Shown one piece after another: positions 43,917 through 52,252 of a stretch of DNA of 64,000 nucleotides. Every line of letters begins with the position of its first letter. The stretch's first letter is position 1. The notes under the pieces are model-generated. The model was given only the letters and a program-made list of their open reading frames with translations, was not told the DNA's origin and did no database searches. Source of the stretch: Vicingus serpentipes. GTDB taxonomy: Bacteria > Bacteroidota > Bacteroidia > Flavobacteriales_E > Vicingaceae. Made by a program: the position numbers and the translations under genes. Location: NCBI RefSeq assembly GCF_007993035.1, contig NZ_VOOS01000003.1:399501-463500 (forward strand), in the 5' to 3' direction.

Positions 43917-45146
43917 ATGAGTAAACCCAACAAAAAGAAAATATTTAACGACCCAATCTATGGTTTTATTACGATTCCACACGATATTATTTTCGATTTA
44001 ATAGAACACCCTTATTTTCAACGTTTAAGAAGAGTAAAACAATTGGGGTTAACGCATTTGGTTTATCCAGGAGCATTACATACTCGTTTTCATCATGCAA
44101 TGGGTGCAATGCACTTAATGTTTAATGCTGTTGAGGTTTTACGTTCTAAGGGTGTTGAAATTACAGATGAAGAAGCGCAAGGGGTATTAATTGCAATTTT
44201 GTTGCACGATATTGGACATGGTCCTTTTTCTCATGCTTTAGAACATAGTATAGTTAACGGAATTTCTCACGAAGAAATTTCTACTTTGTTTATGGATAAG
44301 CTGAATAAAGAATTTAAAGGTAAGTTAGATTTAGCATTACAAATTTTCAGAAACGAGTATCGCAAAAAATTTCTATATCAGTTGGTCTCTAGTCAGTTAG
44401 ATATGGATAGATTAGATTATTTAAAGCGCGATAGTTTTTATTCTGGGGTTTCGGAAGGTGTGATTAGCACGGATAGAATTATTAAAATGCTAACGGTTAA
44501 AAATGATGAATTAGCTATTGAGGAAAAAGGAATTTATTCGATAGAGAAATTTATTATTGCACGTAGGTTAATGTACTGGCAAGTGTATTTGCATAAAACA
44601 GTATTAGCTGCCGAAAACTTGTTGGTAAAGATTTTAAAACGCGCTAAATACTTAGCTTCTGAAAACGAAGAATTATTTTGTACTCCAGCTTTACATGAGT
44701 TTTTATACAATAATCATAATTTAAGTTCATTTAAATTGAACCCTAATTTGTTAGACACCTTCTCTGATTTAGATGATATGGATATTATGGCTTCTGTTAA
44801 GGTTTGGCAAAACCATAATGACAAAGTATTATCTGTTTTGTGTAAGATGATGGTAAACCGAAACTTGTATAAAATTGTGCTGCAAAATAAAAAGTTTGAA
44901 AAGGTTGAGGTAGAAGAAATGAAAGCAAAAGTTCAGAAAAAATTAAAACTGACTGATGAAGAAGTGGAGTATTTTGTTTTTCAAAGTAGTATTGTAAACA
45001 ATGCTTATAATGCGAAAAAGGATAAGATTAACATTTTATTAAAAAACAATACCATTTCTGACATTGCCGAAGCTGCTGATACATTGAGTATTACTGCTAT
45101 TTCTAAGCCAGTTAAAAAATGGTTTTTGTGTTTTCCAAAGGGGTAA
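43917..45146 (+). CDS. HD-domain phosphohydrolase (SAMHD1/dGTPase-like)
   Basis: A 409-residue metal-dependent phosphohydrolase with IFNDPIYGFITIPHDIIFDLIEHPYFQRLRRVKQLG at the start, GALHTRFHHAMGAMHLM (first metal His), AILLHDIGHGPFSHALEH (HD motif) and QLVSSQLDMDRLDYLKRD (distal Asp). These match SAMHD1-type dNTP triphosphohydrolases, though the true substrate is unknown. ATG 43917 is preferred; the in-frame TTG at 43890 lies in the -7 box. The 3' end overlaps a convergent gene by 35 bases. It stands next to porX and core lpx genes rather than in a defence context, so a housekeeping role in nucleotide balance is likely. Confidence 0.85.
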   Translation: MSKPNKKKIFNDPIYGFITIPHDIIFDLIEHPYFQRLRRVKQLGLTHLVYPGALHTRFHHAMGAMHLMFNAVEVLRSKGVEITDEEAQGVLIAILLHDIGHGPFSHALEHSIVNGISHEEISTLFMDKLNKEFKGKLDLALQIFRNEYRKKFLYQLVSSQLDMDRLDYLKRDSFYSGVSEGVISTDRIIKMLTVKNDELAIEEKGIYSIEKFIIARRLMYWQVYLHKTVLAAENLLVKILKRAKYLASENEELFCTPALHEFLYNNHNLSSFKLNPNLLDTFSDLDDMDIMASVKVWQNHNDKVLSVLCKMMVNRNLYKIVLQNKKFEKVEVEEMKAKVQKKLKLTDEEVEYFVFQSSIVNNAYNAKKDKINILLKNNTISDIAEAADTLSITAISKPVKKWFLCFPKG

Positions 45147-45627
45147 TTATTTTCTCTAAATAATCTATTTCTTTTTTGTAATCCTTTAGAGCTGTTTTCT
45201 TTCTCTTTGAATTAAATTTTTTCAATTGCTTTGAATTAAGTTTTGGAGAAGGGGGACGATAATTATTATTTTTAGAAGGTTTTTTTCTAGAGCGTGTCAG
45301 ACCACAAGAATTTATATTGATTTTATTTTCTTTTTCAATGTTTGCGTAAATCAACCATTCGCCTTTTTCGTTAATCAATTTGGAGTAAGAATCAAATATA
45401 TATCCTTCAATTATTTGATTTGTAATTAGAGTTCCTTTATAAATAGATTTAACTTTTAAATGAAATGATTTACCATCGTTAGAAATATAGTCTGCAGTAA
45501 AAATCAAATCAGAATTGTCGATTTCATCTTTTAATAATTCATTGCGAGTCTCATATTCTTTGCAATCACAAGATAATATTTCTAAACTAAAAGCACTTAA
45601 GAAGAGGAGAAAGATTAATTTTTTCAT
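45112..45627 (-). CDS. secreted protein, TIMP/NTR-like N-terminus
   Basis: A 171-residue protein with a signal peptide (MKKLIFLLFLSAFSLEILS) followed at once by C-D-C, as in TIMP/netrin-type domains that start with C-x-C. Then come DLIFTADYISNDGKSFHLKVKSIYKG, WLIYANIEKENK and INSCGLTRSRKK, a pattern often seen in small bacterial NTR-like proteins. The C-terminal 50 residues are Lys/Ser/Pro-rich. It shares a 4-base overlap with the upstream sulfatase-fold gene, and its 3' end overlaps the HD gene by 35 bases. The function is unknown; the domain match is by eye. Confidence 0.55.
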   Translation of the reverse strand: MKKLIFLLFLSAFSLEILSCDCKEYETRNELLKDEIDNSDLIFTADYISNDGKSFHLKVKSIYKGTLITNQIIEGYIFDSYSKLINEKGEWLIYANIEKENKININSCGLTRSRKKPSKNNNYRPPSPKLNSKQLKKFNSKRKKTALKDYKKEIDYLEKIITPLENTKTIF

Positions 45628-47585
45628 TTTATTTTTCCAATTAATGTTTGTGCAGTTTGCATATTGCTAAACGCATAAGTTTTCATGCTGTCAGCAATAG
45701 CTGGATAATCGTTTATGTAATCGGTTACATCAGTTTTATATTTGTATAACGAAGGTTTTTCTTTTCCTCTGTAAACGTATAAGAATTCATCATCAATGAC
45801 ACCTAGCTTTTCATCATGGCAAAAGTAAGAGTAAGGTCGTTTTTCGGTAAATAAATTAACCCCTAAAGTATTGTTGGTGTATGGTAAAGCAACTAAATTC
45901 ATTAAGGTTGGGAAAACATCAATTTGTCCACCATAATTGGTGTTTATAGTTGGCTTAGTTATCAATTTTGGTGCATAAATTATAAAAGGTATATGATTAT
46001 AGCTTAATGGTACATCAAATTTAGTTTCCATTAAAGCACCATGGTCGGCAACAAAAGCAAAAATGGTGTTTTCAAACCAAGGTTGTTGCTTCGCTAAATC
46101 AATAAATTTTCGAATTGACCAATCGGCATATTCTACAATTTGTTTCTTAATGTCGTTGGGTTGTTTTGGAGTAAAATAATCTGGGATATGATAAGGACCG
46201 TGGTCGCTAGCTGTCATCATTACAGATAAAAATGGTTTGTTTTTTTTGTACATTTTATTTAGTCTATCTATCGAGAACTCAAACATATAATCATCAGATA
46301 CACCAAGCGTATTGGCTACTTTGTCCGAAGGGTAATCTTGTTGTGATATTATTGTTTCAAAGTCATTTCCTCTTAAAAATCCACCAACATTATCAAACTG
46401 GTCATCGTGTGTAGTAAAATAAGTTGTAGAGTAACCGTTGTTTTTTAAAACAGAACCAATACCATTATATATTGGAATGGTGACTCCTTTCATAGGGTGT
46501 TTAGTAAATAATGCTGGGAAAGAAAATATAGTACTGTAGATACCATTAAAAGTATGTGTTCCTGCGCTGTAAACATTATCAAAACTTAATCCGTGATTGG
46601 CAATACTATCTAAAAAAGGAGTAAGATTATCAGAATTTCCAAATCTGCTCATTTTATTTGCACTCATACTTTCCATTAAAACCAAAATTATGTTTGGAGG
46701 ATTTTGATTAATGCTGTCAGGAGTTATTTGTCTTGCAATAGGAGAAATGCTATCAATTCCGATTGTGTTTAAGTATTGTTGAGTGTTATTGAGTGCTATT
46801 TTATCATCAATTAGGCTAATAGTTTGTTCTTTATTTTTTTGAGCATCTAGGTAGCTTCTTAAATAAGTAAACGTTGGGTTTAGCCCTAGCTGATTTATAA
46901 AAGCATAATTACTAAAATAAGCTGTTCCAACTCTTATTGGCGATTTAGATTCGAATCGACCACGAATTCCAATAAAAACTAACCCTAAAAATAAAATAGA
47001 AACTAAAATTGACGATAATCTTGGAGATGATTCTAATTGATAATTTGTTGATTTATTCCATTTTTTGGTGATTTTGTTTATCGCTTTTATAAAAATGAAA
47101 ATAGAGATGATTATTGGGAAAATTACCCACCAAAAATCAAATTCTTGAATAATCATTTTAAACATAAAAGCTGGCGAATCAGTCCATTGTAAACCTGCAA
47201 CAGAAAACCTTGAGAAAAAGTGGTGGAAATAAGTTAAATCAATACCTGAGATTAAAAAAGCAATAGAAAAAAGAAGAATGAAGTAATATTTTATTGCGTT
47301 ACTAAATAGTTTAGTTTTTAAACTAATTTGATGAGCTACAAAAATTGTAAAAGTGGGTAGTAACAAAATGTAATTACAAATTACGGTGTCGAACCGAAAT
47401 CCCATTAAAAAAGCTTGAAAAACAATCCAAATTTTATCTTCAGAAGGAATATTACTAGTATGATTAATTTCTAAAATAAATAGTAACAATCTGAAAATAA
47501 AGAAAATAGATAGACCTAATAGATAAATGCTAAAAATGAATTTTAACGACGAATAGAATGATTTATTAACTTGAAATTTTAACAA
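45624..47585 (-). CDS. LTA synthase-like sulfatase-fold membrane protein
   Basis: A 653-residue inner-membrane enzyme of the LTA synthase / MdoB / YejM superfamily. There are five N-terminal membrane segments (to about residue 215), then a periplasmic alkaline-phosphatase-fold domain with NIILVLMESMSANKMSRFG (metal Glu), the presumed nucleophile in AGTHTFNGIYST (near 342), TYFTTHDDQFDNVGGFL, LSVMMTASDHGPY and TIFAFVADHGALMETKF (metal Asp/His). As this is a Gram-negative cell, phosphoglycerol or phosphoethanolamine transfer to a lipid or glycan is more likely than teichoic acid synthesis. The start is TTG at 47585; an in-frame TAG is upstream and no ATG fits. Confidence 0.83.
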   Translation of the reverse strand: MLKFQVNKSFYSSLKFIFSIYLLGLSIFFIFRLLLFILEINHTSNIPSEDKIWIVFQAFLMGFRFDTVICNYILLLPTFTIFVAHQISLKTKLFSNAIKYYFILLFSIAFLISGIDLTYFHHFFSRFSVAGLQWTDSPAFMFKMIIQEFDFWWVIFPIIISIFIFIKAINKITKKWNKSTNYQLESSPRLSSILVSILFLGLVFIGIRGRFESKSPIRVGTAYFSNYAFINQLGLNPTFTYLRSYLDAQKNKEQTISLIDDKIALNNTQQYLNTIGIDSISPIARQITPDSINQNPPNIILVLMESMSANKMSRFGNSDNLTPFLDSIANHGLSFDNVYSAGTHTFNGIYSTIFSFPALFTKHPMKGVTIPIYNGIGSVLKNNGYSTTYFTTHDDQFDNVGGFLRGNDFETIISQQDYPSDKVANTLGVSDDYMFEFSIDRLNKMYKKNKPFLSVMMTASDHGPYHIPDYFTPKQPNDIKKQIVEYADWSIRKFIDLAKQQPWFENTIFAFVADHGALMETKFDVPLSYNHIPFIIYAPKLITKPTINTNYGGQIDVFPTLMNLVALPYTNNTLGVNLFTEKRPYSYFCHDEKLGVIDDEFLYVYRGKEKPSLYKYKTDVTDYINDYPAIADSMKTYAFSNMQTAQTLIGKIK

Positions 47586-47606
47586 CGACTTGATTTTTAA
47601 GTGCTA

Positions 47607-47614
47607 CAAATATA
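47607..47614 (-). promoter_or_regulatory. -7 box of the sulfatase-fold gene
   Basis: TATATTTG on the minus strand, 21 bases before the TTG start codon at 47585. The closest -33-like TTG leaves only a 14-base spacer. It lies in the divergent gap shared with lpxD. Confidence 0.4.
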
Positions 47615-47687
47615 AAAATTGATTTCTCCAAACACTAATAAGTTAATAACTTCGGTTCAAAAATTAGCTAATTTATTTACAAACTAT

Positions 47688-47695
47688 TATTTTTG
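47688..47695 (+). promoter_or_regulatory. -7 box of lpxD, only 7 bases from the start codon
   Basis: TATTTTTG, followed by seven bases and then the lpxD ATG at 47703. If transcription starts 5-7 bases after the box, the mRNA would have almost no leader. No -33 TTG fits. Confidence 0.4.
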
Positions 47696-47702
47696 ACTTC
47701 TT

Positions 47703-48746
47703 ATGGAATTTTTGGCAAGTCAAATAGCAGAATTACTAAACGGTACAGTTGAAGGAGATTCTGAAATTACAGTAAACAAACTCTCAAAAATTGAAGAGGG
47801 TGAGTTAAATTCTATTTCCTTTTTAGCAAATCCAGCTTATCAAGAGTTTTTGTATGATACAGATGCTTCTATTGTTATTGTGAATAATGATTTAGAGTTG
47901 GAACGTCCTGTAAAAGATACTTGTACTCTAATTAGAGTTGAAAATGCTTACGAATGTTTTGCTAAAGTTTTAGAAGCATATAGCCAAGCTAAAACTGTCG
48001 TTAAAAATGGAATTGAACCAAATTCATACATAGCAAAAACAGCTGTATTAGGAGATGATGTTTATGTTGGTGCTTTCGCTTACATTGGTGAAAATGTTAA
48101 AATTGGAAATAATGTAAAGATTTATCCAAATAGTTTTGTTGGAGACAATACAACTATTGGAGATAACACTATTGTTAATGCTGGAGTTAAAATTTACCAC
48201 GAATGTGAGATTGGATCAAATTGTACTTTCCATTCTGGAGTAGTAATAGGAGGGGATGGATTTGGTTTTGCTCCAAATAAAGAGAATGATTACACTAAAA
48301 TACCTCAATTAGGAAATGTGATTATTGAAGATCATGTTGAAATTGGAGCTAATACTTGTGTTGATAGAGCTACAATGGGTTCTACAATAATAAAAAAAGG
48401 AGCTAAGTTGGATAACTTAATTCAAATAGGACATAATGTAGTTGTTGGTGACAATACTGTAATAGTATCTCAAACAGGAATTGCTGGTTCAACTAAAATT
48501 GGTAAAAACTGTTTAATTGGAGGTCAAGTTGGAATTGTAGGTCACTTAACAATTGCTGATGGAGTTAAAATTGCAGCTCAATCAGGTGTTGGTTATAGTA
48601 TTACTGAAGAAGGAAAAGTTGTGCAAGGTTCTCCTGCGTATGCTATGGGAGAGTATAAAAGATCTTATGTAGGATTTAGAAAGTTACCTGAAATACTTGA
48701 GCGATTAGCGGAATTAGAAAAACAAATTAAAGTAAAAGATATATAG
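47703..48746 (+). CDS. lpxD: UDP-3-O-acylglucosamine N-acyltransferase LpxD
   Basis: A 347-residue enzyme for the third step of lipid A synthesis, adding the second acyl chain to UDP-3-O-acyl-glucosamine from acyl-ACP. A uridine-binding start domain (about 1-100, with NSISFLANPAYQEFLYDTDASIVIV) leads to a left-handed beta-helix of hexapeptide repeats. GGDGFGFAPNKENDYTKIPQLG and LDNLIQIGHNVVVGDNTVI (catalytic His) are both present. It ends in a coiled helix. It starts the operon lpxD-lpxC/fabZ-lpxA-efp, with five bases to the next start. Confidence 0.97.
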   Translation: MEFLASQIAELLNGTVEGDSEITVNKLSKIEEGELNSISFLANPAYQEFLYDTDASIVIVNNDLELERPVKDTCTLIRVENAYECFAKVLEAYSQAKTVVKNGIEPNSYIAKTAVLGDDVYVGAFAYIGENVKIGNNVKIYPNSFVGDNTTIGDNTIVNAGVKIYHECEIGSNCTFHSGVVIGGDGFGFAPNKENDYTKIPQLGNVIIEDHVEIGANTCVDRATMGSTIIKKGAKLDNLIQIGHNVVVGDNTVIVSQTGIAGSTKIGKNCLIGGQVGIVGHLTIADGVKIAAQSGVGYSITEEGKVVQGSPAYAMGEYKRSYVGFRKLPEILERLAELEKQIKVKDI

Positions 48747-48751
48747 ATATT

Positions 48752-50164
48752 ATGGCAAAACAAAAAACCATAAAAAGCGAATTCTCAATTGTTGGTGTTG
48801 GATTGCATACAGGAGAGAAGGTTACACTTACAGTTAAACCAGCAGCAGATAATCACGGTTTTAAATTTAAAAGAGTTGATATTGAGGGCCAACCTATTAT
48901 TAATGCAGATGCCGATTTAGTTGTAGATACTTCTAGAGGAACAACTTTAGAAAAAAATGGAGTAAGAGTTTATACTACTGAACACGTTTTAGCTGCTTTA
49001 GCAGGTTTAGAAATTGATAATGCATTAATGGAGCTTGATGGTCCTGAAATGCCAATAATGGATGGAAGTGCATACCCTTTTGTACAACTTATACTTGAAG
49101 TAGGTATTGAAGAACAAGAAGCTGATAAAGATTATTTTGTTGTTACTGAAAACTTAACCTATGAAGATTTAGAAAGACATACAGAAATGTTAGCTGTGCC
49201 TCAGGATGAATTTAGATTAACTGTGATGGTTGATTACAATTCACCTCTTTTAGGAACTCAACATGCTCATATGTATCATGTTGGAGAATTTGTTGAGGAA
49301 ATTTCAAAGTGTAGAACTTTTGTATTTTTAAGAGAGATAGAGTTTTTAGCTAAAAATGGATTAATTAAAGGTGGAGATTTAGATAATGCGATTATTATAG
49401 CAGATCAAATTTTACCTCAAGAAAAATTAGATGAAATTGCTGATTTATTAGGTAAACCACACATTAAAGTTGAAGCGGCAGGTATTTTAAACAACTTGAC
49501 GTTGCACTTTCAAAATGAACCAGCTAGACATAAATTATTAGACATTGTTGGTGATTTAGCTTTAGTTGGAAAGCCTATTAAAGGCCATATTTTAGCTGCT
49601 AGACCTGGACACAAAGGAAACGTTGATTTCGCAAGACTAATCAAGCAAGAAATTAAAAAACAACAAAAGCAAGGGCCTCAATTTGATTTGACTAAAGACC
49701 CTATTTATGATATTAATGATATTGAAAAATTACTTCCTCATCGTTATCCATTTTTATTAATAGATAAGATAATAGAAGTTGATGAAACTTCTATTGTTGG
49801 AGTAAAAAATATCACTTTTAATGAGCCTCAATTTACTGGACATTTCCCAGGTAATCCTGTAATGCCTGGAGTTTTACAAATTGAAGCAATGGCTCAAGTA
49901 GGAGGTATTTTTGCATTAAGTACTGTTCCTGATCCTGAAAATTATATGACTTACTTCATGAAAATTGATGGAGTTAAATTTAAAAGGAAAGTAATACCTG
50001 GAGATACATTAGTATTTCAATTAGAATTATTGACTCCGATAAGAAGAGGAATTGTACATATGCAAGGTAAAGGATATGTAAATGGTCAACTTGCAGTTGA
50101 AGCTGAATTAATGGCTCAAATTGTTAAAGAGAAAAAAGAAGAGTTAACAGAGGCAGAAGCTTAA
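48752..50164 (+). CDS. lpxC-fabZ: bifunctional LpxC deacetylase / FabZ dehydratase
   Basis: A 470-residue fusion usual in Bacteroidota. The LpxC part (about 1-305), which removes acetate from UDP-3-O-acyl-GlcNAc, has VGVGLHTGEKVTLTV, TTEHVLAALAGLEIDNA (zinc His), GPEMPIMDGSAYPFV and NEPARHKLLDIVGDLAL (zinc His/Asp). The FabZ part (about 325-465), which dehydrates 3-hydroxyacyl-ACP, has IEKLLPHRYPFLLIDKI and TGHFPGNPVMPGVLQIEAMAQ (His and Glu). One enzyme draws hydroxyacyl chains to lipid A and the other to fatty acid synthesis, so the fusion places both at one branch point. lpxA follows after nine bases. Confidence 0.97.
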   Translation: MAKQKTIKSEFSIVGVGLHTGEKVTLTVKPAADNHGFKFKRVDIEGQPIINADADLVVDTSRGTTLEKNGVRVYTTEHVLAALAGLEIDNALMELDGPEMPIMDGSAYPFVQLILEVGIEEQEADKDYFVVTENLTYEDLERHTEMLAVPQDEFRLTVMVDYNSPLLGTQHAHMYHVGEFVEEISKCRTFVFLREIEFLAKNGLIKGGDLDNAIIIADQILPQEKLDEIADLLGKPHIKVEAAGILNNLTLHFQNEPARHKLLDIVGDLALVGKPIKGHILAARPGHKGNVDFARLIKQEIKKQQKQGPQFDLTKDPIYDINDIEKLLPHRYPFLLIDKIIEVDETSIVGVKNITFNEPQFTGHFPGNPVMPGVLQIEAMAQVGGIFALSTVPDPENYMTYFMKIDGVKFKRKVIPGDTLVFQLELLTPIRRGIVHMQGKGYVNGQLAVEAELMAQIVKEKKEELTEAEA

Positions 50165-50173
50165 TTTATTGAT

Positions 50174-50956
50174 ATGGAAAAGCAAATACTGACTAACATT
50201 CATCCCAATGCAAAAATTGGTAAAAATGTAACAATAGAGTCATTTACCACAATTTATGATAATGTTGAGATTGGAGATGGAACTTGGATAGGCCCAAATG
50301 TTACTATTTTTGAAGGAGCTAGAATTGGAAAAAATTGTAAAATTTTTCCAGGTGCAGTTATTTCAGCAATTCCACAAGATTTAAAATTTCAAGGAGAAGA
50401 AACTACAACCGAAATTGGAGATAATACTACAATTCGTGAATTTGTAACGATTAATAGAGGAACAATTGACAGATTGAAAACTGTTGTTGGTAGTAATTGT
50501 TTATTAATGGCTTATGTTCACATTGGCCATGATTGTATTATAGGAAACAACTGTATCTTAGCTAACTGTGTCAATGTAGCAGGACATGTTGAATTAGAAG
50601 ATTTTGTTGTTATAGAAGGAGTTGTAGGGTTACAACAATTTGTAAAGGTTGGAAGACATGCTTTTATTGCCGCAGGTTCTAATGTTAGAAAAAATGTACC
50701 TCCATTTGTTAAGGCAGCAAGAGAACCTCTTAGCTATGTTGGTGTAAACTCAGTTGGATTAAGAAGAAGAGGGTTTTCATCAGACTCAGTGATGCTGATT
50801 GAAGATATTTATCGTTCAATTTATGTGAGAGGGTTAAATTTATCTAATGCAGTTAGAGTAATAGAACAAGAAGCTCCACAATCAGAAGAAAAAGAAATTA
50901 TTTTAAAATTTATAGCAGAATCAACTAAAGGAATGATTAGAGGTCCTTTAAATTAA
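50174..50956 (+). CDS. lpxA: UDP-N-acetylglucosamine O-acyltransferase LpxA
   Basis: A 260-residue enzyme for the first step of lipid A synthesis. It is built from hexapeptide repeats (IGKNVTIESF, IGDGTWIGPN, IGKNCKIFPGAVIS and more) with YVHIGHDCIIGNNCILANCV (catalytic His), VEGVVGLQQFVKVGR-like turns, and a C-terminal helical part starting NSVGLRRRGFSSDSVMLIEDIYR. Length and order are normal. It is third in the lpx operon. Confidence 0.97.
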   Translation: MEKQILTNIHPNAKIGKNVTIESFTTIYDNVEIGDGTWIGPNVTIFEGARIGKNCKIFPGAVISAIPQDLKFQGEETTTEIGDNTTIREFVTINRGTIDRLKTVVGSNCLLMAYVHIGHDCIIGNNCILANCVNVAGHVELEDFVVIEGVVGLQQFVKVGRHAFIAAGSNVRKNVPPFVKAAREPLSYVGVNSVGLRRRGFSSDSVMLIEDIYRSIYVRGLNLSNAVRVIEQEAPQSEEKEIILKFIAESTKGMIRGPLN

Positions 50957-50965
50957 AATTACATT

Positions 50966-51532
50966 ATGGCAACTACTTCAGATATTAAGAATGGGTTATG
51001 TTTAAGATATAACAACGGAATATATACAATTACAGAATTTCAACATGTTAAACCGGGAAAAGGACCAGCTTTTGTAAGAACGAAATTAAAAAATGTTGAA
51101 ACAGGAAAAGTGATTGATAATACTTTTACTGCAGGTCATAAAATTGATGTAGTAAGAGTTGAAAGAAGAAAATATCAATTTTTATTTAAAGATGAGTCAG
51201 GGTATCATTTTATGAATGATGAAACCTATGAACAAACATTTATTAAAGAATCAATAATTAATGCTCCTCAATTTTTAAAAGAAGGAGATTATGCTGAAAT
51301 CGTTTTTGATGCGGAAGAGGAAATTCCATTAGTGTGTGAGTTGCCAGCTTCTATTGTATTAGAAATTACTTATACAGAGCCTGGTGAAAAAGGAAATACA
51401 GCAACTAATGCTTTTAAACCAGCAACAGTTGAAACTGGTGCAGAAGTAAGAGTTCCATTATTCATAAATACAGGAGACTTTATTAAGATAAGTACAGTTT
51501 CAGGTGATTATTCTGAAAGAGTAAAAGTTTAA
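50966..51532 (+). CDS. efp: elongation factor P
   Basis: A 188-residue translation factor that rescues ribosomes stalled at proline runs. The start is TTSDIKNGLCLRYNNGIYTI, then FQHVKPGKGPAFVRTKLKNVETGKV with the loop Lys in PGKGPA, which fits the domain I tip. FLFKDESGYHFMNDETYEQ and the end block FINTGDFIKISTVSGDYSERV are typical. It lies nine bases after lpxA, as the last gene of the operon. No strong terminator follows, only a 16-base palindrome before the next gene. Confidence 0.96.
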   Translation: MATTSDIKNGLCLRYNNGIYTITEFQHVKPGKGPAFVRTKLKNVETGKVIDNTFTAGHKIDVVRVERRKYQFLFKDESGYHFMNDETYEQTFIKESIINAPQFLKEGDYAEIVFDAEEEIPLVCELPASIVLEITYTEPGEKGNTATNAFKPATVETGAEVRVPLFINTGDFIKISTVSGDYSERVKV

Positions 51533-51566
51533 CAAAACATTGTTAATTAGTTGTCTAATAGTAGTT

Positions 51567-51582
51567 TTTAGTAGCTACTAAA
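51567..51582. promoter_or_regulatory. 16-bp perfect palindrome before the OMP gene
   Basis: TTTAGTAGCTACTAAA is a perfect inverted repeat in the 90-base gap between efp and the outer membrane protein gene. With no T-run next to it, an operator or mRNA structure is as likely as a terminator. No -7 box for the gene was seen nearby. Confidence 0.35.
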
Positions 51583-51622
51583 TATTTCATATATTTAACA
51601 TATATTAATTAAAACAAAAAAA

Positions 51623-52153
51623 ATGAAAAAAATTTTAAAAGTAGTTGGAGTAGCCTTATGCTTAGTAGCATTTACTCAAAATTCTAATGCACAAGTTAAA
51701 TTCTCTGCTGGTATAGAGTTAGCTATGCCAATTGGTGATTTTGCTAAAACAGCAAATCTAGGATATGGTGTTTCTGGATCTGCTGAAAAAGCAATAGGAG
51801 AAAATATGGGAGTTACTGGAACTCTTGGTTATTTAATAATGCCTTTTAATAAAGATGAAAGTGGGATTGATGGTAACTTTTCTATGATGCCAATTCAAGC
51901 AGGTTTTAAATATTATTTCACAGATAACACAGGTGGTGCTTATGCTAAAGCTGATTTAGGTTTTCATAGAACAGTTATGAAAATTGATTTTGGTGGAGGA
52001 TCAGTAACAAATAGTAGTACAGATTTAAGTTATGCTATTGGTGGTGGATACTTAATCAATGAAAAAATTGATTTAGGTTTAAGATATCAAATGGTTGCTA
52101 CCGATGGTAGTTCTTCTGCGTATTTAGGTGTTAGAGCTGCTTACCAGTTTTAA
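51623..52153 (+). CDS. outer membrane beta-barrel protein
   Basis: A 176-residue protein with a signal peptide (MKKILKVVGVALCLVAFTQNSNAQ) and about eight alternating strands, as in small OmpW/OmpX-like or porin-family barrels: KFSAGIELAMPIG, GYGVSGSAEKAIG, MGVTGTLGYLIMPF, MMPIQAGFKYYF, GAYAKADLGFHRT, LSYAIGGGYLI, IDLGLRYQMVA, and the closing LGVRAAYQF, which ends in Phe as outer membrane barrels often do. The specific role is unknown. A strong terminator follows. Confidence 0.8.
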   Translation: MKKILKVVGVALCLVAFTQNSNAQVKFSAGIELAMPIGDFAKTANLGYGVSGSAEKAIGENMGVTGTLGYLIMPFNKDESGIDGNFSMMPIQAGFKYYFTDNTGGAYAKADLGFHRTVMKIDFGGGSVTNSSTDLSYAIGGGYLINEKIDLGLRYQMVATDGSSSAYLGVRAAYQF

Positions 52154-52172
52154 TAGAATAAAAAATAAATAA

Positions 52173-52205
52173 AAAAACCGCTACAAATTTTGTAGCGGTT
52201 TTTTT
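52173..52205 (+). terminator. intrinsic terminator after the OMP gene
   Basis: A long inverted repeat, CCGCTACAAA (52178-52187) with TTTGTAGCGG (52189-52198), with A-tract before and T-tract after (to 52205). The flanking A and T runs could let it work on both strands. Confidence 0.85.
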
Positions 52206-52237
52206 ATGCTTTAATGTTTCTAATCAATAGCATTGTA

Positions 52238-52245
52238 TATCTTTG
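52238..52245 (+). promoter_or_regulatory. -7 box of the TatA-like gene, 7 bases from ATG
   Basis: TATCTTTG, then seven bases, then the ATG at 52253. The spacing is the same as at lpxD, implying an mRNA with little or no leader. No -33 TTG at the right distance. Confidence 0.4.
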
Positions 52246-52252
52246 TAGAGTT

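Noticed and set aside
43917-45146. HD dNTPase as an anti-phage dNTP-depletion gene
   Set aside because: No defence genes are nearby, and the context is core genes (porX, lpx operon).
45624-47585. True lipoteichoic acid synthase
   Set aside because: The same window has lipid A genes, so this is a Gram-negative cell; the fold is shared by MdoB/YejM-type enzymes.
52214-52252. Upstream ATG for the TatA-like gene
   Set aside because: It lies before the -7 box, and TatA proteins have a very short start before the helix, as given by ATG 52253.
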